This document shows, piece by piece, positions 58,395-64,000 of a stretch of 64,000 bases of DNA. Made by a program: the position numbers and the translations under genes. The notes under the pieces were generated by a model. The model was not told where the DNA came from, did not search any database, and saw only the letters and a list, made by a program, of their open reading frames with translations. The DNA lies in assembly GCF_014192395.1 (NCBI RefSeq), contig NZ_JACHXW010000019.1, positions 1 through 64,000 on the forward strand. Reading direction: 5' to 3'. Numbering within the stretch: the first letter of the stretch is position 1; each line of letters starts with the position of its first letter. Source of the stretch: Paenibacillus endophyticus (GTDB lineage: Bacteria; Bacillota; Bacilli; Paenibacillales; Paenibacillaceae).

Positions 58395-58925
58395 TTAACT
58401 GATTATCCCGCATGCCACGCGGTTGCCTGAATTTCCTGAAGGATCGGTCGTATAATCATCGGCTTTCTCGTGAATGATCAGCGACGTTCCGCCTTCCTTT
58501 AACAGGGAATTTGGCTTGTCTTTCAGTAAAGTGACGTCCGCGCTGGCGATATCGGCAATGACTTTGCCATTTGCGCCGACTTCAATATTCGGAAGATCTC
58601 CGTTGTGATAGCCTTTTGGGTTGTTGAAGCCATGCTGCTTGCCGCCGGGATTGTAATGATCGCCTGCCGATTTGAAGTCAGGCGTATCGCATTTGCCTAC
58701 GCTATGAAAGTGAACGCCGTGCTTGCCAGGGGCAAGCTTCTCCGCTTCGATATGTACAAACACTTTATCCGCCTTTTGTACAAGCTGGGCCGATCCGATC
58801 TGTTTTCCTTCGCCATTGATGATCGGGATCAGCAGGGCAGTTGGCTCGGAGTTGGTCATAGCTGCTGCTGCACCGGCAGCCTGCGTGAGAAGCAGCAAAC
58901 AAACAATCATGAAGATTTTTTTCAT
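58395..58925 (-). CDS. sodC: Cu/Zn superoxide dismutase-like protein
   Basis: 176 residues with a signal peptide (to about residue 22). SOD motifs: GVHFHSVGKCDTPDFKSAGDHYNP (Cu ligands His-x-His, bridging and Zn-binding His/Asp, disulfide Cys), LIIHEKADDYTTDPSGNSGNRVACG (Cu His, Zn-site Asp, catalytic Arg next to the disulfide Cys). All metal ligands appear present, unlike B. subtilis YojM, which I recall as lacking a Cu ligand. It should be exported and detoxify superoxide outside the membrane. GGAGGAT precedes the ATG. Confidence 0.92.
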   Translation of the reverse strand: MKKIFMIVCLLLLTQAAGAAAAMTNSEPTALLIPIINGEGKQIGSAQLVQKADKVFVHIEAEKLAPGKHGVHFHSVGKCDTPDFKSAGDHYNPGGKQHGFNNPKGYHNGDLPNIEVGANGKVIADIASADVTLLKDKPNSLLKEGGTSLIIHEKADDYTTDPSGNSGNRVACGIIS

Positions 58926-59195
58926 CTTATCCTCCTAGGTTATGACAATCTGGAGATAGGATGCGCAGACTTCTCTCTTTTATGCATAAAAAGGAAAAAA
59001 ATATATCCTAGACGATCGCCGCTTTTTGCTTTCCATACGCATGCATGAAGATTCTTTCTTACTCGTGAAACTTGCTTCTACCCGCTATTTTCGGTACATT
59101 CAGTTTCACAAGCTTTTTATTTCCGAATGCTAGAATCAGGCGATGATGGAACGAATCTTTTCGACTAACTCTATTGATCGGGAAAGGGGAATACG

Positions 59196-60755
59196 ATGAT
59201 GATTGTGTCATATATGAAAGAGCTTTTAGCTTTATTGGAGGAAAAGCTCCCTTCGTTAACCGATTCCTTAAATCCGCCTGCAACCCCGCTGGAACTGGCT
59301 GCGGCTGAGCAGCGTCTTGGCTTAACGTTTCCAGATGACCTTCGGCAGCTATATTTGGCCTTCAACGGCGAGAAACGAATGGGAGTCGGGTTGTTTTTTG
59401 GACTTCGCTTTCTAAGCTTGGATGAGCTTGCAGCGGAGTGGCAGGTTTGGGCGGATTTAGAAGCGGACTATGGGGAGGAGGGCAATCATTACTCTATCCC
59501 AACCGGATGGATCAAAGAGAACTATATCAACCGTGGATGGCTGCCGATCGCCGAGGATGGAGGAGGCAATCATCTTGGCATCGATGTGGACCCTGATGCT
59601 GAGGGGATCAGCGGTCAGGTCATTAATTTCGGTCGGGATGAGGAAACGAAATATGTGATTGCCCACCGTCTCGCGGATTTTCTTCGGTTTATGTGCGACA
59701 CGGTCAAGGCCGGAAACTATAGGGTAGATAACGACGAGGATTACGTCTATTGGATGTATGGCGAGCAGGGGTTCGGTCATTTTTTCGATGCTGTCCGTTC
59801 CTTCAAGCTGCCTCTCTATCATTCACAGGAGCAAGCTGATGCTTCGCAGACACAGCTTGAGTCATGGGAGCAATCGCTGAGCGAGGACTGGAGAGTGCGC
59901 GTGAACAAGAAGGCGGCTTCAATCGAAGCATTCGTCAAAGCAAAGCAGCTCTATCTGATCCGTGAAGGCATAACGGACGCGGCTCCGCTTAGCCGTTGCA
60001 CCGAAGTGCGCGAGCTTGTTCTGACCGCAAATGATATTGTTGATATCGAACCGCTGCGCGGTTGCAAGCAAGTGAAGGTGCTTTACTTAGCAGGAAACCC
60101 CGTATCGAATATTAGACCGCTTGCCAGTCTTCAACATTTGCAGTTCCTGAATATCACCAAGACGAATGTAGTTGATCTTTCACCTCTGGAAGAGCTTCCG
60201 AAGCTGAAGGAGCTGCAGCTTGAGGGAACAGCCGTGCGAGATTATTCTCCCCTTAGCCGGATGAGAGCGCTTCGCATACTCTCCGTTTCCGGCATCGAAG
60301 CAGAGCAGCTTCGAGTGCTGCTGCATGTCAAGCAGCTGCAAGAGCTGACGATTGAAGGAATTGTAGCGGATGCATTGCCGGAGCTTCATACAATCGAAAG
60401 GTTAGGCCGTCTGAAGTCCTTGCATTTGAAAAATGTGTCGTTGCCGGACGTCGGGTTCCTGAAGGGCTGCGGGGCACTGGAGCATTTGAAGCTGGAGCAA
60501 GTGTCTGTAGCAGATTTCGCGGCAATTGCAGAGATTGGCAGCCTCCGCAGCTTAGAGCTGCAAGGAAGCGAGCAGGTGGGCCAACTGCTTGCGGCAGCGA
60601 GGCTTCCGGCCTTGAGCAGGTTTACGGGCTCATACGCGCAGTTTGACCTGCTTAAAAACCAATTTGCGCAGCAAGTGGATTTCTCCAGTATCACAGGCGC
60701 AATGACAGATGAACAGTCGGAGCTTTGGCAGCAGTATTTAAGCTCGAACCGATAG
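59196..60755 (+). CDS. SMI1/KNR4 domain fused to leucine-rich repeats
   Basis: 519 residues. An N-terminal SMI1/KNR4 fold covers about 5-175 (AAAEQRLGLTFPDDLRQLYLAFNGE, GWLPIAEDGGGNHLGIDVDPD). A linker spans about 180-260, and internalin-like leucine-rich repeats (about 22 residues each) cover about 265-480 (VRELVLTANDIVDIEPLRGC, VKVLYLAGNPVSNIRPLAS). There is no signal peptide. SMI1/KNR4 proteins often serve as immunity proteins against polymorphic toxins. LRRs are protein-binding. AAGGGGAA precedes the ATG. It stands alone, with no toxin gene beside it. Confidence 0.88.
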   Translation: MMIVSYMKELLALLEEKLPSLTDSLNPPATPLELAAAEQRLGLTFPDDLRQLYLAFNGEKRMGVGLFFGLRFLSLDELAAEWQVWADLEADYGEEGNHYSIPTGWIKENYINRGWLPIAEDGGGNHLGIDVDPDAEGISGQVINFGRDEETKYVIAHRLADFLRFMCDTVKAGNYRVDNDEDYVYWMYGEQGFGHFFDAVRSFKLPLYHSQEQADASQTQLESWEQSLSEDWRVRVNKKAASIEAFVKAKQLYLIREGITDAAPLSRCTEVRELVLTANDIVDIEPLRGCKQVKVLYLAGNPVSNIRPLASLQHLQFLNITKTNVVDLSPLEELPKLKELQLEGTAVRDYSPLSRMRALRILSVSGIEAEQLRVLLHVKQLQELTIEGIVADALPELHTIERLGRLKSLHLKNVSLPDVGFLKGCGALEHLKLEQVSVADFAAIAEIGSLRSLELQGSEQVGQLLAAARLPALSRFTGSYAQFDLLKNQFAQQVDFSSITGAMTDEQSELWQQYLSSNR

Positions 60756-60834
60756 CATATTTTGCAATAGGCGGTTGCGCGAGCAGATCCTTTTATGTTA
60801 TTTTAGAAATTGAACGAAAAGGGAGGTGAAGTAG

Positions 60835-60978
60835 GTGAATCACGAAATGGTCAATAACCGTATTAGCCAGCTGCCGATTGCTATGGCTGGCATTGTTCAT
60901 GCATTTTCCGCGAACGGGATAGCTCTGTCCAATTATGCACATACGATTAAACCATTCGCGAGAAGACGCCTACTTTAA
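60835..60978 (+). CDS. Small ORF of unknown function (47 residues)
   Basis: GTG-started reading frame of 47 codons with a strong GGGAGGTGA ribosome site 5 bases upstream and a TAA stop. It encodes MNHEMVNNRISQLPIAMAG followed by IVHAFSANGIALSNYAHTIK and a basic end FARRRLL. No family recognised. It lies about 230 bases before the ABC-F gene in a region that also contains paired-hairpin repeats. It may be a real microprotein or a leader peptide. Confidence 0.5.
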   Translation: MNHEMVNNRISQLPIAMAGIVHAFSANGIALSNYAHTIKPFARRRLL

Positions 60979-61035
60979 CCACTACGGATTGCTTACATTC
61001 GGAAGGGTCGCAGGCTTGTTGCTGCGGCTCTTTTT

Positions 61036-61128
61036 GACGTATAGGAATGGATATGAGTTTGCTCATCCTTTCTCTATACGTTTCGACGAAACGATGGCGT
61101 CTATAGAAAGAACGCCGTGAGGCGTTTC
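61036..61128. repeat. Paired-hairpin intergenic repeat (copy 3)
   Basis: One A-B unit. Type A (61036-61082) has GACGTATAGG and TCTCTATACGTTTC arms around TATGAGTTTGCTCA. Type B (61088-61128) has GAAACG/CGTTTC ends with inner GGCGT/ACGCC. It is almost identical to the second unit of the 26293-26581 block. Confidence 0.85.
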
Positions 61129-61137
61129 TTCTTATTA

Positions 61138-61157
61138 TGCCGGAAACGGTTCCGGCA
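61138..61157 (+). promoter_or_regulatory. Leader hairpin upstream of the ABC-F gene
   Basis: A perfect TGCCGGAA-ACGG-TTCCGGCA palindrome lies 54 bases before the ABC-F start. ABC-F resistance genes are often controlled by leader-peptide attenuation. A role here is only a suggestion. Confidence 0.4.
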
Positions 61158-61211
61158 TGTTGCTTAAGGTAATGGGGAGTTAGGGTCTTCATCCATTAGG
61201 AGGCTCTTTAC

Positions 61212-63140
61212 ATGATTATTGTTAATATGCAGAACGTGAAAAAATACTACAGCGCCAATCTCCTGTTCGACGGACTATCGCTTCAAGTACACGAGGGAGA
61301 ACGGATAGGACTAATCGGCGCCAATGGAAGCGGCAAATCAACGCTTCTTCAAATGATCTCAGGTGGCGAGCATACGGATGAGGGAATGCTGGCTGTGAAG
61401 AAGGATCTTATAATCGGTTATTTGCCACAAGTGCCAGCTGACTTCGACAAGCTCTCCGTTTACGAGGTTTTGACTTACGGCTGCAGAGAATTGATTAGCA
61501 GCAAAAAACAAATGTCCGAAATGGAGAAGCTTATGTCGGACCCCGAAGTGATCTCGAGTCCAGAAGCAATGGAGCGTTTGCTTAGCGATTACGCGCAAAC
61601 GCAGGAGCAGTTCGAGAGAGACGGCGGCTATGTGCTCGATGCAGCCGTTGATCAAGTCGCAACCGGCCTGCAAATCGAGCGATCACTCTACGCTAGAGCG
61701 TTCAGCAGTCTGTCCGGAGGAGAGAAAACCCGTATTTCACTCGCTTCGCAGCTGATCGTTCGACCTTCTCTGCTGCTGCTCGATGAGCCGACGAACCATC
61801 TGGACCTGCGAGGCATTGAGTGGTTGGAGCAATTTCTTAAGCAGTATGAAGGGACCTGCATGATCGTATCGCATGACCGTTATTTTCTGGATGCCGCATG
61901 CTCGCGAATGATAGAGCTGGAGGACGGCGAGGCTCATACCTTCCACACGGGCTATACCGGTTACGTGAAGGAGAAGGAGGAGCTGCTGCTCCAGCAGTTT
62001 GCCCACTATCAAGAGCAGCAAAAACAGATCAAGAAGATGAAGGAAACGATCAAGCAATTGGAGGAATGGGGACGGATCGGCTCCAATGAAAAGTTTTTCA
62101 AACGGGCAGCTTCAATTCGCAAAGCCTTGGAGAAGCTGGAGCGGGTTAAACGGCCGATTCTAGAGCGGAAAACAGCGGACTTCGAGCTCTCGCAGCATGA
62201 CCGTTCCGGACGCAGAGTCATTTCCTTCGAGAAGGTGATAAAGCAATTCGGGGAGCGCAAGCTGCTGGACAATGCGGCTGGAAGCCTGATGTATGGAGAG
62301 AAAGTCGTGCTGATAGGCGATAATGGATCGGGAAAAACGACCTTATTCAAGCTGCTGCTCGGCCAGCAGAAGCCGGATAGCGGGGAGCTTGTACAGGGGG
62401 CAAGCCTGACTATTGGCTACTTGGCCCAGGAGGAAAAGGAAGAGAATCGGAAGCTGACGGTGCTGGAATATTTCAAAGCAGAGGGCAGGCTGGAGGAAGG
62501 CGAAGCAAGGCATATGCTAGCGAGCTACTTGTTCTATGGCACCGATGTGTTTAAGCCGCTTCATGCCTTGTCCGGAGGTGAATGGTCACGTCTGCGCCTT
62601 GCGCTCCTTATTCTAAAAAAGCCGAACCTGCTGCTGCTTGACGAGCCGACCAACCATTTGGATATTCGTTCACGGGAGGCGCTGGAAGAGGCTTTGGAGC
62701 AATATCAGGGGACGATTCTCGCGATTTCGCATGACCGTTATTTCATCAACCGAATCGCGGAACGGGTATGGGAATTAAGCGCGGGCCAACTGCATGCGCA
62801 TCTTGGGAATTATGACGATTGCAAAGAAAAGCTGCATAAGAACCAGGCTATCCCGATAGAACAAGCTTCGGATAGAAAGACAGCGGCAGCCATGCCGAGT
62901 CGGAATGAGAGCAAGCCTATCGCGATTAAGGAGACAGAGACGCGGCTAAAGCGCGAGAACCTTGAGCTTACGATTGCAGAGCTGGAACGGAAAATGGCGG
63001 CAGCTGGCCAAGAGCTGGAGCTGCTTGCCGCTGCCAACGATCCGGCAAGGCTGAATGAGTTGTGGGAGCTTCGCGAGCAGGATCAGGCGAGGCTCGAGCT
63101 GCTGCTCGACAAGTGGATGCGTATCGCTGAAAAAGAATAG
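61212..63140 (+). CDS. ABC-F family ATPase
   Basis: 642 residues with no membrane segments. Two ATPase domains have Walker A GANGSGKSTL (about 36) and GDNGSGKTTL (about 370), signatures LSGGEKTRISLA and LSGGEWSRLRLA, and Walker B LLLDEPTNHLD twice. The interdomain linker (about 250-330) is basic and helical (KRAASIRKALEKLERVKRP), the ribosomal P-site tRNA-interacting region of ABC-F proteins. A C-terminal coiled coil covers about 560-642. Such proteins rescue ribosomes or protect them from antibiotics. The class (housekeeping versus resistance) is not certain. AGGAGG precedes the ATG. Confidence 0.93.
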   Translation: MIIVNMQNVKKYYSANLLFDGLSLQVHEGERIGLIGANGSGKSTLLQMISGGEHTDEGMLAVKKDLIIGYLPQVPADFDKLSVYEVLTYGCRELISSKKQMSEMEKLMSDPEVISSPEAMERLLSDYAQTQEQFERDGGYVLDAAVDQVATGLQIERSLYARAFSSLSGGEKTRISLASQLIVRPSLLLLDEPTNHLDLRGIEWLEQFLKQYEGTCMIVSHDRYFLDAACSRMIELEDGEAHTFHTGYTGYVKEKEELLLQQFAHYQEQQKQIKKMKETIKQLEEWGRIGSNEKFFKRAASIRKALEKLERVKRPILERKTADFELSQHDRSGRRVISFEKVIKQFGERKLLDNAAGSLMYGEKVVLIGDNGSGKTTLFKLLLGQQKPDSGELVQGASLTIGYLAQEEKEENRKLTVLEYFKAEGRLEEGEARHMLASYLFYGTDVFKPLHALSGGEWSRLRLALLILKKPNLLLLDEPTNHLDIRSREALEEALEQYQGTILAISHDRYFINRIAERVWELSAGQLHAHLGNYDDCKEKLHKNQAIPIEQASDRKTAAAMPSRNESKPIAIKETETRLKRENLELTIAELERKMAAAGQELELLAAANDPARLNELWELREQDQARLELLLDKWMRIAEKE

Positions 63141-63245
63141 GAAACGTTCTACTATTTCTTTCATTTTTCTCATATAAACGCTTACTTCCTGTTTCAGATA
63201 TGGTAAACTAAATGTTGGAAGCGCCAAGTCCAGGGGAGTGTAGCA

Positions 63246-64000
63246 ATGGAGCAGTTAATCGGGAAAATAATGAAACAAGATATTTTGAACGCATATGGCG
63301 TTACGATAGTACCGGCTAACGCTATCCTAACTAGAGAATCCCTACAGCTTATGGTCAATCATCGGATAGACTTAGACTCTATTGTTATTGCTGAACATAA
63401 TAAACCAATACTAGAAACAACGATGCAAATCGGCGAGCTCGTCCAGCAGACGGTCAGCGTTTCGAAGGAACTGTTCGAATCCATCCTCGTGTCTCGCAAG
63501 GTTCCATTAATGGAGATTCGCAACGAGGTGCTGCCTGCGATCTTGCAGCTCTCCAAAAACCCGGATATATTCGAATTGTTCGAAGCGGTGAAAGCGAAGG
63601 ATGATTACGTCTATCAGCATAATGTTGGCGTAGGGGTTATATCGACCCTTATAGGCAGATGGCTGAATCTGGATGATTCGGAACTGTCGATCCTCTCGCT
63701 GGCAGCAACCTTGCATGATGTCGGGAAGGTGAAGCTTCCGCTTGAGGTTCTGAATAAGCCAGGCAAGCTCAATGAGGTGGAGTTTCAACTCATTAAGAAA
63801 CATACGATATACGGATACGAGCTGCTTAAGGGAACGACCGGCCTAAGCCTGCGCATTGCCAGGGTAGCGCTGCAGCATCATGAGCGCGAGGACGGCAATG
63901 GATACCCGCTCGGATTAAAGAAAGAAAACATAGATTTATTCAGCTCCATCGTATCGGTTGCCGATATTTTTCATGCGATGTCTTCCAAGCGGCCTTACCA
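63246..64000 (+). CDS. HD-GYP domain protein (truncated by the window end)
   Basis: 251 codons are visible from an ATG with AGGGGAG upstream, with no stop before the window ends. An N-terminal region of about 110 residues precedes the HD-GYP domain: LAATLHDVGKVKLPLEVLNKPG (HD pair), KKHTIYGYELL, and HHEREDGNGYPLGL (HHE..DGxGYP signature), then VSVADIFHAMSS. HD-GYP enzymes hydrolyse cyclic di-GMP. The metal-binding residues visible so far are intact, so an active phosphodiesterase is likely. The domain is cut off at its last third. Confidence 0.92.
   Translation, partial: MEQLIGKIMKQDILNAYGVTIVPANAILTRESLQLMVNHRIDLDSIVIAEHNKPILETTMQIGELVQQTVSVSKELFESILVSRKVPLMEIRNEVLPAILQLSKNPDIFELFEAVKAKDDYVYQHNVGVGVISTLIGRWLNLDDSELSILSLAATLHDVGKVKLPLEVLNKPGKLNEVEFQLIKKHTIYGYELLKGTTGLSLRIARVALQHHEREDGNGYPLGLKKENIDLFSSIVSVADIFHAMSSKRPY

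Overview
The window looks like a chromosomal segment of a Paenibacillus-type, spore-forming, moderately GC-rich member of the Bacillales. The clues are spore genes (sspI, a GerA-type germination locus), a KtrA/KtrC potassium subunit, YesM/YesN two-component pairs with LplB/LplC-type sugar transporters, MsmX-type ABC operons without their own ATPase, strong AGGAGG ribosome sites, Bacillus-type cre boxes and SLH-domain surface proteins. The species assignment is an inference from gene style.

Layout. 1-1770: 3' end of a 23S rRNA followed directly by 16 tRNA genes (Asn, Ser, Glu, Val, fMet, Asp, Phe, Thr, Tyr, Trp, His, Gln, Gly, Cys, Arg, Leu), with no 5S rRNA between. 1862-5455: a YtrA-type operon with two ABC ATPase/permease pairs and a GntR regulator. 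5513-19080: a pectin (rhamnogalacturonan) locus. It holds a secreted PL11 lyase carrying cohesin-like and dockerin modules, a cohesin-SLH surface protein, a YesM/YesN sensor-regulator pair, two LplB/LplC permeases and two tandem paralogous solute-binding lipoproteins. 19141-24036: an NlpC/P60 peptidase and a Lia/Psp-like envelope-stress operon (small membrane protein, PspA, PspC, PspA, histidine kinase, LuxR-type regulator). 24043-26099: mobB and moeA (molybdenum cofactor). 26100-32058: a repeat-rich intergenic block, three poorly known small genes, zwf and prfC. 32223-37937: a MurG-like enzyme, an IS-like remnant, then a LacI regulator with an oxidoreductase-ThuA-oxidoreductase operon. 38112-41875: the OpuA glycine betaine transporter and a divergent GbsR-like regulator. 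42062-45124: a solitary phnM, sspI, a Ktr subunit and a TrmH-type RNA methyltransferase.

45125-46930 is an AT-rich, decayed insert with an IS3 transposase fragment, a large perfect palindrome, an unknown lipoprotein and a frameshifted matrixin-like metalloprotease remnant. 46951-53663 appears to be one catabolic module: M20 peptidase, FadR-type regulator, ABC importer (binding protein plus two permeases) and a Cys/Met-metabolism PLP enzyme. A 13-bp operator-like motif occurs both before the regulator and at the transcription start of the transporter operon, whose promoter is consensus and has a cre box in its spacer. 53990-58119 is a spore germinant-receptor locus whose B subunit lies on the opposite strand and overlaps the small fourth gene tail to tail. 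The window ends with Cu/Zn superoxide dismutase, a SMI1-LRR fusion, an ABC-F ATPase and a truncated HD-GYP gene.

The signals most worth following are the cohesin-SLH/dockerin-lyase pair (a possible minimal cellulosome-like anchoring system), the FadR-ABC-PLP operon, whose substrate is unknown, and a family of paired-hairpin intergenic repeats seen at three places.
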